This document shows, one piece after another, positions 1-7,321 of a stretch of 64,000 nt of DNA. Positions within the stretch are counted from its first letter, which is position 1, and each line of letters opens with the position of its first letter. Both the position numbers and the translations under genes were made by a program. Location: the NCBI RefSeq assembly GCF_002563965.1, contig NZ_PDJF01000001.1:372001-436000 (forward strand), in the 5' to 3' direction. This DNA comes from Corynebacterium renale. GTDB taxonomy: Bacteria > Actinomycetota > Actinomycetes > Mycobacteriales > Mycobacteriaceae. Below the pieces are notes generated by a model, which was not told where the DNA came from, did not search any database, and saw nothing but the letters and a program-made list of their open reading frames with translations.

Positions 1-435
1 AATCTCTGTAGGGGTAGTAGTTGTCACCCTCGGCCGTGGGGTGGTGGTTACATCAGTGGTTTGCTTTGCGCTTCCGGAGTTGCTGTCTCCACTAGAGGGA
101 ATAGCAACGGAAGACCCGTTACCCAATCCCAAATCAGAAGAGCTAGTAGCGTCGGAAAGAAGTGCTACGATAGCACCAACAAGAGCGAGTCCACCCGCAC
201 CAAGGAGAACGCCAAGCATAGGTTCGAGGCCATTGAACCGCAGACCAACAACCTTAACACCCACTGGCACAGTATCCTCTTCAACGACCTTTTGGACACC
301 AGAACCGGATTCCGAGAAAGATTCAGCGAGGTACCCTCCTCGAGGTACAGCGAGAGAGACTCCTACCAGCCCTATCACAAGAGCACTGGCAATAGTCGAG
401 TTCTTAATTCTCTTGAGCGCATTTGCACTTTTCAT
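1..435 (-). CDS. Membrane-anchored surface or secreted protein, N-terminal part (runs off the window)
   Basis: An open frame of 145 codons begins with ATG at 435 and is still open at base 1. It starts MKSANALKRIKNS, then a hydrophobic stretch (about residues 14-30) that reads as a signal peptide or first membrane anchor. A second hydrophobic segment follows at about residues 80-100 (MLGVLLGAGGLALVGAIVALL). After that comes a Ser/Gly region and a Thr/Pro-rich tail (VTTTPRPRVTTTTPTE) at the window edge. Such Thr/Pro stretches are typical of linkers in exported actinobacterial proteins. The family is not recognised, and the C-terminus, including any sortase signal, is out of view. Codon use is more AT-rich than in most genes here. 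Confidence 0.6.
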   Translation of the reverse strand, partial: MKSANALKRIKNSTIASALVIGLVGVSLAVPRGGYLAESFSESGSGVQKVVEEDTVPVGVKVVGLRFNGLEPMLGVLLGAGGLALVGAIVALLSDATSSSDLGLGNGSSVAIPSSGDSNSGSAKQTTDVTTTPRPRVTTTTPTEI

Positions 436-1168
436 GACACAATCCTTGTCAATTTTTTGCATCGAAATATCGCCACATTTCAACTCTTGGACTATGTGAC
501 CCCTACCAATATCGCACGATGCAGAGACAGTTCCTTATATAAGATACATTTCCCATCATACAACCAATTAATTTAACCTGCAGGTCGCCGACAGTCCGTC
601 TTCCGCCACTGAACGACATCCAGGCCTCTAAAATCACCAAAATCACTTCGACGAAGTAGCCTCTGGCTACTGCGAGACCTTCGTGCACCGGCAAATTTGC
701 AAAAACTTATGGGTTTTCCCGCACACCCCATAAGAACTTATCTCTGGATTAATTCGCATCGCACGTCCACCTGACATAAAGCCAAAAATAAGGTGATTAA
801 TTTCGCGATAGATTACCGTAGCGGGACTTTCAAAAGTGTTTACTGAATCTATCTTAATATTATTAAAACAAATCAACTCTTCTACATGTTTGGCAAGCTA
901 GTTCAAGCGAAGTGCCAAATAAAAGCTTTCGATGACTTTTATATATATCTCCTACTTCGCCATTGCCCAAAAACATCATGTTTTCAATACCTTGCGAGAT
1001 GCTCGAAAACTGTGTTCACTAGCTAAAACAAAACTCGCAGCACCGGGAAAATCACAAAATGTAGCCGACTCCTAAATCATGCAGATGTATCACATTTTGC
1101 GGGCGCCATTTGCCGACGGTATTACTCACCACACTCTAAATCACACGAGAAAGGATATCCTGGGGCGC
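436..1168. other. AT-rich intergenic stretch
   Basis: About 730 bases, much richer in A and T than the rest of the window, lie between the leftmost gene and the first dehydrogenase. Two short minus-strand frames (503-694 and 667-876) have no recognisable protein features and no convincing ribosome site, so I do not call them. A 7-base inverted repeat, TTTGGCA (889-895) and TGCCAAA (913-919), lies in the middle and is followed by an A-rich run. It could be a weak terminator or an operator. The composition suggests promoter DNA or an acquired segment. Confidence 0.5.
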
Positions 1169-2011
1169 ATGAAGATTGCATTTTTAGGAACTGGACGCAT
1201 GGGCACCGAGCTTGCCCTGCATTTGTTGGACGAACACGAACTTGTGGTGTGGAACCGCACCAAGGAGAAGACCAAGACTCTCGCAGACAAGGGAGCCGCC
1301 GTCGCGGATTCCCCGCAAGAGGCTGTCGACGGCGCGGACGTCGTCATTACTAGCCTTTTCGGCCCGGACACGGTCCGCGAAGTTGTTCTTGACGCGAACC
1401 TGATTCCCGAAGGAACCCCATGGCTTGATGCGACCACGATTTCCCCTCAGGACGCCGATTCTTTCGCCGAGAAGGTTCCCACCTACGTGCACACCCCAGT
1501 CGTGGGAACGCTCACCCCGGCTCGTAATCAGAAGTTAGGCGTATACGTGGGCACTAAGGACGCGCAGCTGCGCGAGCTGGCTGCAAAGATTGTGCACCCG
1601 TGGGGTGCTGCGAACCCGGAGCGGATTAAGCAGGTGGATACGGCGGGTAAGGCGGCCGTCGGGAAGCTACTTGCAAACCTGGCACTGGCGGTGACTGCGC
1701 AGGGCTTCCGCGAGGCGCTCAAACTTGGTGAGGCTACCGGCACCTCGGCTGCGGAAGTCGTGGATATGTTGAACTCCACTGGCCTGGAATTCATTAAGAA
1801 TATGAAGTCGCCGTTCGTCCTCGGCGAGCGTGATACCGAGCCTGGTGACTTCACGGTCAACGCAATTGCTAAGGATGTCCGCCTCATGCTGGACACCGCA
1901 GGCGAACTGCCGGCAGCGCACACCGCTTTAGATTCCCTAGAGGCGCAGCAGGACAAGGACCGGGGTGAGCACGACTTTTCCGCCATTCTGGTGTACCGGA
2001 ATGAAGACTAG
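1169..2011 (+). CDS. NAD(P)-binding oxidoreductase, 6-phosphogluconate/3-hydroxyisobutyrate dehydrogenase family
   Basis: A 280-residue protein beginning MKIAFLGTGRMG. The GxGxMG dinucleotide loop (residues 7-12) ends the first beta strand, and an Asn-Arg-Thr after the second strand suggests NADPH rather than NADH. The second half has the all-helical domain of the beta-hydroxyacid dehydrogenase family, including the lysine-containing segment GKAAVGKLLANL (about residue 165-176) where the catalytic Lys and Asn normally lie. I chose ATG 1169 over the upstream start at 1079 because the Rossmann fold begins there and an AGAAAGGA box lies about 14 bases before it. The substrate cannot be told. The gene stands alone and converges on the HNH gene 25 bases downstream. 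Confidence 0.85.
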   Translation: MKIAFLGTGRMGTELALHLLDEHELVVWNRTKEKTKTLADKGAAVADSPQEAVDGADVVITSLFGPDTVREVVLDANLIPEGTPWLDATTISPQDADSFAEKVPTYVHTPVVGTLTPARNQKLGVYVGTKDAQLRELAAKIVHPWGAANPERIKQVDTAGKAAVGKLLANLALAVTAQGFREALKLGEATGTSAAEVVDMLNSTGLEFIKNMKSPFVLGERDTEPGDFTVNAIAKDVRLMLDTAGELPAAHTALDSLEAQQDKDRGEHDFSAILVYRNED

Positions 2012-2036
2012 TTAACGATGGCACGCTGGGCCCCAG

Positions 2037-3266
2037 TTACTTTCTGCGTGCGTGGCGTGCCCGAGCCGCACGCTCTGTGCGGTACTGAGCAATAGTCATC
2101 GCCTCCCACTTCCCCTGCGGCGACAACGGACCAGTAGCCAACCCGACTTCAAACGTGCCATCAGTATGCAACCACATCGTGGTCCCTGTCTCCGGATCAA
2201 GAACATAATGCAACCCACCATGAGTTTTATGATTATGGTCACTCGAACACAGGTCCACCATGTTGTTAGCTGACGTGGGCCCACCTTCGGCATACTCCAC
2301 CCGGTGATCCTTCTGACACCTATGGGCCGGTGTCATACACCCCGGTAGCCCGCAGGTCCCATCACGGCCTTCTAAGTAGGCCTTAATACCAGCACTCGGG
2401 GTATACGAGTTCGACACCACGTCCTTATAGTCAGCCAGATCCCGGGTAGCGGTCACTTTGCCTAGGAGTTCATCACGTAAGGCACCGGTCATCCACCCGA
2501 TACCCGATACCCACGCGGGAGCATCAGGGATGTCCTGGGTTTGGTAGACGTTTAACGTCAAGTTCACGGTGATGTTGTCAAAGAGCAGCTTATGGAAAGC
2601 CTCTTGCCTAGAGCAACTGTAGCGTGCTGCTATTTTCCGGATTGCCTCCTCCAAAATCAGCCCATCAGGTTTGGTCAACTCCGCACGAAGGTTGGCTATA
2701 CCGTCGCCGTCTTGGTCGTCTTCGCCTGGGAGGTCTAAATCAAAAGGTGGCAGTTCTTCCCGGGTGGGTTCTTCCTTAAGGTGGGGGTTGGTTGCTACCA
2801 GGATGGTGGTGAGTTTCTTGCGCAGTGCGGTGTAATCAGGGAACGCTTGCCTGGGCATGGTGGGGGTCAGAAGTTTTTCTAACTGGTGGTCGATCGCGTC
2901 GAAGGTATCTGCCTCTGCTGCTTCGAAGACCGATGCCAGCATGCCGATGTGTTCTGTGTCTAGCAGGTGAAGTTGGCGTTGCAAATCAAGCACCCTAGGT
3001 AGTCGGTAGAGGATGTCCATGCCGACAATGAGGATGCGTTTGGCACGGCCTTCACTGAAGTTAGTGACTGCTTTGAGACGTTTGAGTACGTCGCGTAAGG
3101 GTTCGTGGCCTTTGGGCATGAGGTGTTCTAGGGCCATGAATTCTATGCGTCTGGCGTCTTCGAGGAGGACGGCGGTTTTATCTGTTTGGTCGCTGCGGCA
3201 GAAGAATGCTGGCGGGTTAACTCCAGGCCGGCGGCGGATGTGGCGTGGTAAGTCGGTAAGTTGCAT
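2037..3266 (-). CDS. HNH endonuclease-domain protein of the 13E12/DUF222 repeat family
   Basis: A 409-residue protein with an N-terminal helical DUF222-like region and a C-terminal HNH nuclease domain at about residues 300-345. The domain shows CGLPGC with a second Cys (structural zinc pair), then DHRVEYAEGG, an Asn and SSDHNHKTHGG, the H-N-H order. Proteins of this family are present in many copies in mycobacteria and corynebacteria; their function is unsettled, and a mobile-element or DNA-processing role is assumed. ATG 3266 is preferred to the start at 3335, which lies inside the upstream inverted repeat region. The N-terminus is a little short for the family, so minor truncation is possible. 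Confidence 0.8.
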   Translation of the reverse strand: MQLTDLPRHIRRRPGVNPPAFFCRSDQTDKTAVLLEDARRIEFMALEHLMPKGHEPLRDVLKRLKAVTNFSEGRAKRILIVGMDILYRLPRVLDLQRQLHLLDTEHIGMLASVFEAAEADTFDAIDHQLEKLLTPTMPRQAFPDYTALRKKLTTILVATNPHLKEEPTREELPPFDLDLPGEDDQDGDGIANLRAELTKPDGLILEEAIRKIAARYSCSRQEAFHKLLFDNITVNLTLNVYQTQDIPDAPAWVSGIGWMTGALRDELLGKVTATRDLADYKDVVSNSYTPSAGIKAYLEGRDGTCGLPGCMTPAHRCQKDHRVEYAEGGPTSANNMVDLCSSDHNHKTHGGLHYVLDPETGTTMWLHTDGTFEVGLATGPLSPQGKWEAMTIAQYRTERAARARHARRK

Positions 3267-3311
3267 TGGTCCCCCATGTTTCTGGCCCACCCCCTGGGGC
3301 CATCTGTGGTG

Positions 3312-3339
3312 TTGTATGGTTATACACCCCACCATACAA
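3312..3339. promoter_or_regulatory. 9-base inverted repeat between the HNH gene and the NiaP-like gene (candidate operator)
   Basis: TTGTATGGT (3312-3320) and ACCATACAA (3331-3339) are perfect inverted arms with a 10-base spacer. The minus-strand sequence across the left arm and spacer contains a TATAAC-like -10, about 50 bases before the HNH start. A dimeric repressor spanning two turns would fit this geometry. Which of the two divergent genes it serves is unknown. Confidence 0.5.
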
Positions 3340-3464
3340 GATTAGAACATGCGTGTCAATTTACATTCATGAGAACTGGCAATTAGCCATGCCCGCGCTC
3401 ATATATTCGAACACCTGCACGGCCCTTGCAAAACACCCGCATCGAAGGAGTAATATTTTCGTCC

Positions 3465-4784
3465 ATGAAACCGGATTTAACGCGAAGTGAACGCCTCGAC
3501 CGCCTCCCTGTTACTGGGAAGCACAAGAAACTGCTCGTAGGCTCTGGCATCGGGTGGGCTCTCGACGCCATGGACGTGGGCCTCGTTTCCTTCATCATCG
3601 CTGCCCTCGCCGTGCACTGGGATCTGGATAAGACCACCACCAGCTGGATTGCGTCAGTTGGGTTCATCGGCATGGCTATCGGCGCAGCACTTGGCGGTTT
3701 GCTCGCCGATAAGATTGGCCGCCGCCACGTCTTCGCTATCACGCTGTTGGTGTATGGTCTGGCCACCGGCGCGTCAGCACTGGCCGGGTCTGTCGCGGTG
3801 TTGATTATTTTCCGCTTCCTCACCGGCCTGGGATTAGGTGCCGAACTGCCGGTAGCATCTACGCTGGTCAGCGAATTTGCTCCCCGGCATATTCGCGGGC
3901 GCATGGTCGTGTGGCTGGAAGCATTCTGGGCCGTCGGCTGGATTCTCGCGGCGGTGATTGGCACGTTCGTCGTCGCAAAAAGCGAAAATGGGTGGCGCTG
4001 GGGCCTTGCCCTCGGCGCCGTGCCCGCCGTGTATGCGCTGTATGTGCGCATGAAGATGCCGGAATCCGTGCGTTTCCTGGAATCCCGCGGTCGCGACGAT
4101 GAGGCCGAGGAAGTGGTCCGCAGTTTCGAAGCAGACGTTCCCCCTTCCGCGCTTATCGACGCCCCTCCGGCCAGCAACGCACCCCACGAAAACGCCACCG
4201 ATTCCAGCATCTGGGGGCCTGGCCTGCGCCGGCGCACCGCAGCGTTTTGGATCGTCTGGTTCTGCGTGTCGCTGGCTTACTATGGGGCGTTTACCTGGAT
4301 ACCGTCTCTCCTGGTGGATCAAGGTTTTAGCCTGGTGCGTTCGTTTAGCTTCACGCTCATTATCACCCTGGCGCAGCTTCCCGGATACGCGCTAGCAGGC
4401 TGGCTCATCGAAGTATGGGGGCGGCGCACCACATTGGCCGTCTTCTTGGTGGGGTCAGCCGTATCCGCCGGACTGTACGGGTTGGCGGCTGCTCCGTGGC
4501 AGATTATTGCCGCCGGCTGCCTACTGTCCCTGTTTAACTTGGGTGCGTGGGGTGCTTTGTATGCGATTGGGCCAGAGCTCTACCCCACCGCTATCCGCGC
4601 TACCGGCACTGGTGCGGCCGCAGCCTTTGGGCGCGTGGGATCAATCCTGGCGCCCCTTATTGTTCCGCCCGTTCTCGTATTCGGCGGACAAGCTGGCGTG
4701 TTCGGCCTGTTTGCGTGTGCTTTCGCTCTGGCGGCCGCGGCAGCATTCACGCTGCCGGAGCAACGCGGCAAGGTCTTGAGTTAG
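3465..4784 (+). CDS. niaP: MFS transporter, NiaP-like (niacin or aromatic acid uptake)
   Basis: A 439-residue major facilitator with about 12 membrane segments. The N-terminal half contains GWALDAMDVGLVSFIIAAL, the loop motif GLLADKIGRRHVF, and GLGLGAELPVASTLVSEF followed by HIRGRMVV. These match the pattern of the NiaP/YceI group of the sugar and aromatic acid/H+ symporters, so nicotinate or a related aromatic acid is the likely substrate. A soluble central loop (about residues 205-245) and a repeated motif (WGRRTTLAVF) in the second half are normal. ATG 3465 follows GAAGGAG at 3444-3450, a rather long 14-base spacing. The gene stands alone and converges on cgoX three bases downstream. Confidence 0.75.
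   Translation: MKPDLTRSERLDRLPVTGKHKKLLVGSGIGWALDAMDVGLVSFIIAALAVHWDLDKTTTSWIASVGFIGMAIGAALGGLLADKIGRRHVFAITLLVYGLATGASALAGSVAVLIIFRFLTGLGLGAELPVASTLVSEFAPRHIRGRMVVWLEAFWAVGWILAAVIGTFVVAKSENGWRWGLALGAVPAVYALYVRMKMPESVRFLESRGRDDEAEEVVRSFEADVPPSALIDAPPASNAPHENATDSSIWGPGLRRRTAAFWIVWFCVSLAYYGAFTWIPSLLVDQGFSLVRSFSFTLIITLAQLPGYALAGWLIEVWGRRTTLAVFLVGSAVSAGLYGLAAAPWQIIAAGCLLSLFNLGAWGALYAIGPELYPTAIRATGTGAAAAFGRVGSILAPLIVPPVLVFGGQAGVFGLFACAFALAAAAAFTLPEQRGKVLS
4151..4161 (+). repeat. GCTTATCGACG word, copy 1
   Basis: An exact copy inside the NiaP-like gene, read in the Leu-Ile-Asp frame (CTT ATC GAC). It is followed after one base by CCCTCCGG, as are copies 3 and 13 after zero to one base. See the finding on this word. 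Confidence 0.85.
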
Positions 4785-4787
4785 AAC

Positions 4788-6152
4788 CTAGGCAAGGATC
4801 CGTGCCGCTGCCGCACGTGCGTCCGCGATAATCGCAGGCACGCCGACACCGCCGGCCCATGCGCCAGTGACTTCGATACCCGGGGTCAGGCCAGCCTTCG
4901 CGGCTGCAACCGCTGCGAGGTGGTTCTCGTCGTAACGCGGGATACCGCCGAACCAGCGCTGCACGTAAATCTCTTTCAAACCTGCGGCGCGGCCGTCGAA
5001 GCCCGTGATCTTCTGCAGGTCGTCCAAAGCCCAATCGACCAAATCATCTTCGTCGGCGCGAACCACCGCATCATCGCCGAAGCGGCCAAAGCTGGCGCGG
5101 ACTGTCGCACCGCCGAACTCTGCGATATGAGGCCACTTCCGGGACGAGAACGTGAACGCCTTGGCGTGGACGCCCGGCTCGTCGGAGGCGATAAGGACAC
5201 CCGAGTTCTGTGGCAAACCCTCGTCGGACTCAAAATGCATGGCCACCACGACGGAGCTAGCCAACTTCACCGGTTGCAGGGCAGCAGACGTTTCCGGTGC
5301 GACGTCGCGAAGCAACATTGCCACGGTGGGCGCGGGGGTGGCCAGCAGCACACGGTCGAAGCGGCCATCGGCACCCTTGAGTGTGAAGCTTTCGCCCTCG
5401 CGGCTGATGCCAGCGATGAAGGCGTCGACGTAGACGGTAGATTTTTCCGCCAGGGTCTCATAAACCTGCTGGTAACCGCGCTTGAACGCGCCGAAAACAG
5501 GCGCGGGCTTCGCCCCCGGGGCGGGAGCAGGACGCGAGTCCAGGATCTTCTGCACCGCGCCGGAAAGCGTCGGGCGTTCCATCTCATCCAGGGTTGCGGC
5601 AAGCTGCGGGATCGTGGCGCGCACGCCTAAGTCGTCGGCGGTGCACGAGTAGACGCCACCAAGCAGGGCAGATACGGCGTGGTCCACGACCTCGTCGCCG
5701 TAACGCTGGCGCACGAGCGCACCCACGTTGAGGTCGCCGCCGACTGGCCAATCGATCGGATCGGCATCCTTCTCCGCGTCGATGCGTGCCGCAGTCTCCG
5801 CAGAAACCAGGTGCGCTACCGGCTCGGACGTGGCGGGAATACCCATGACTGTGGCTCCCGGCAAATTCTCCAAGGCTCCGCCGGTGTACACCAGGGAACG
5901 CAGCCCGGAGGGGGACACAATCTGGTCCCCCAGACCGAGCTCCTCAAAGAATTCGCGGGCTGCCCCGCGGCGGGCCAAGAAAGCTTCGGCGCCGACGTCG
6001 ACAAGCCCAGCCTCAAAGGGCACAGTCCGCAGTTTCCCGCCTGGGCGGTCTGCCGCTTCGAAGACCTCCACCTGGGCATCCTTGTCCAGTTTCTGGATCT
6101 CGTAGGCGGCGGTAAGACCTGCTAGGCCTGCTCCGATAACGGCAATACGCAT
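4788..6152 (-). CDS. cgoX: Coproporphyrinogen III oxidase / protoporphyrinogen oxidase (CgoX, HemY)
   Basis: A 454-residue flavoprotein that removes six electrons from the porphyrinogen ring. In actinobacteria this is coproporphyrinogen III to coproporphyrin III in the coproporphyrin-dependent haem route. The FAD site is at the N-terminus (VIGAGLAGLTAAYE, then EAADRPGGKLRT). The C-terminal VGVPAIIADARAAA is the usual end of the amine-oxidase-type FAD domain. The AAGGAG ribosome site overlaps the hemE stop codon just upstream, so the two genes are probably translationally coupled. It is the last gene of the haem cluster on this strand. Confidence 0.92.
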   Translation of the reverse strand: MRIAVIGAGLAGLTAAYEIQKLDKDAQVEVFEAADRPGGKLRTVPFEAGLVDVGAEAFLARRGAAREFFEELGLGDQIVSPSGLRSLVYTGGALENLPGATVMGIPATSEPVAHLVSAETAARIDAEKDADPIDWPVGGDLNVGALVRQRYGDEVVDHAVSALLGGVYSCTADDLGVRATIPQLAATLDEMERPTLSGAVQKILDSRPAPAPGAKPAPVFGAFKRGYQQVYETLAEKSTVYVDAFIAGISREGESFTLKGADGRFDRVLLATPAPTVAMLLRDVAPETSAALQPVKLASSVVVAMHFESDEGLPQNSGVLIASDEPGVHAKAFTFSSRKWPHIAEFGGATVRASFGRFGDDAVVRADEDDLVDWALDDLQKITGFDGRAAGLKEIYVQRWFGGIPRYDENHLAAVAAAKAGLTPGIEVTGAWAGGVGVPAIIADARAAAARILA

Positions 6153-6167
6153 AAGTAGTAAAACTCC

Positions 6168-7235
6168 TTAGTAGTCTTCGTGGATGATCGCGATCGCTTC
6201 AGTGATCGCCTCAGCTGGGGTATCCGGCAGGACGCCGTGCCCCAGGTTGAAAATATGGCCGGTGGCGTGGCCAGCGTCGATGGCGCGCGCAACCTCGTCC
6301 TTGATGCGGTGTACCTCGCGGCGAACCACGTCGGGGCCGGCGAACAGCATCGCCGGGTCAAGGTTGCCCTGCAGCACCTTCGCGCCGGAGGCCTCGTGGA
6401 TGCGGGCGGCCGCGCGGTCCATGGGCACGCGCCAGTCCACACCCATGACCTCAGATCCGGCCTGCGACATGTCCGCAAGCAGTTCGCCGGTGGTCACGCC
6501 GAAATGGATGCGAGGGATGTTCGCGTCGGCGATCTCTTCGAAAATCTGGCGCGAGTACGGCAGGACGTATTCCCGGTAATCGTGCTCGGAGAGGAAGCCC
6601 GCCCACGAGTCGAACAGCTGCATCGCATCGATACCGGCATCAATTTGGGTGCGCAGGAAGCTCACGATTGTGGGCACGAGGCGTTCCATGAGCAGGTGCC
6701 ACGTCTCCGGGTCGGTGTGCATGAGCGCCTTGGTGTGCTGGTGCGTCTTCGACGGGCCGCCTTCGACCAGGTAGCTGGCCAGGGTGAAGGGGGCGCCAGC
6801 GAAACCGATGAGCACCTGGTCGTTGCGCAGCTCTTCGAGGATCTGGCTAATACCCACCTGGATTTCCGCGACGGGGGCTTCGAGGATGGGAAGGTTCTTG
6901 ACGTCGTCGCGGGTGCGTACGGCGTGGTCCATGACGGGCCCGCGGCCGGGGACGATTTCCACGCCGATGCCCGCGGCGCGCAGTGGCACCACGATGTCGG
7001 AGAATAAGATCGCGGCGTCGGTGTCATGGCGGCGGACGGGCTGCAGAGTGATTTCGGCGAGCAGTTCCGGCATGAAGCACGAATCGAGCATCGTAATTCC
7101 CTCCCTGACCTTGCGGTATTCGGGGAGGGAGCGTCCGGCCTGGCGCATGAACCAGACGGGTGTACGTGCCGGAGTGCGCCCGGCGACGGCGTCAAGAAAC
7201 GGTGCAGCTTCGAGCTGACGTCGGGAAGTAGTCAT
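6168..7235 (-). CDS. hemE: Uroporphyrinogen decarboxylase
   Basis: About 355 residues. It decarboxylates the four acetate side chains of uroporphyrinogen III to give coproporphyrinogen III in the cytosol. Both family signatures are present: PVWFMRQAGRSLPEYRKVR near the N-terminus, with the substrate-binding arginines, and IGFAGAPFTLASYLVEGG in the middle. The conserved HFGVTTGELL and the late HGVLPDT also fit. I chose ATG 7235; an in-frame ATG at 7244 is equally possible and changes only three residues. It lies 77 bases after the ATPase-like gene and couples to cgoX downstream. Confidence 0.95.
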   Translation of the reverse strand: MTTSRRQLEAAPFLDAVAGRTPARTPVWFMRQAGRSLPEYRKVREGITMLDSCFMPELLAEITLQPVRRHDTDAAILFSDIVVPLRAAGIGVEIVPGRGPVMDHAVRTRDDVKNLPILEAPVAEIQVGISQILEELRNDQVLIGFAGAPFTLASYLVEGGPSKTHQHTKALMHTDPETWHLLMERLVPTIVSFLRTQIDAGIDAMQLFDSWAGFLSEHDYREYVLPYSRQIFEEIADANIPRIHFGVTTGELLADMSQAGSEVMGVDWRVPMDRAAARIHEASGAKVLQGNLDPAMLFAGPDVVRREVHRIKDEVARAIDAGHATGHIFNLGHGVLPDTPAEAITEAIAIIHEDY

Positions 7236-7310
7236 GGCCACCATTGTGCCCCAACGACAGACAGTATCCAACTATCGGTGTACTAAGTTGAATCGGGCAA
7301 CCCTATGATT

Positions 7311-7321
7311 GCTTATCGACG
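7311..7321 (+). repeat. GCTTATCGACG word, copy 2
   Basis: An exact copy lying across the stop codon of the P-type ATPase-like gene. On the coding strand it reads CGT CGA TAA GC, that is Arg-Arg-stop. Confidence 0.85.

Noticed and set aside
503..876. Two short minus-strand frames (63 and 69 residues) in the AT-rich gap
   Set aside because: No ribosome site, no recognisable features, and mutual overlap; AT-rich DNA of this length may give such frames by chance.
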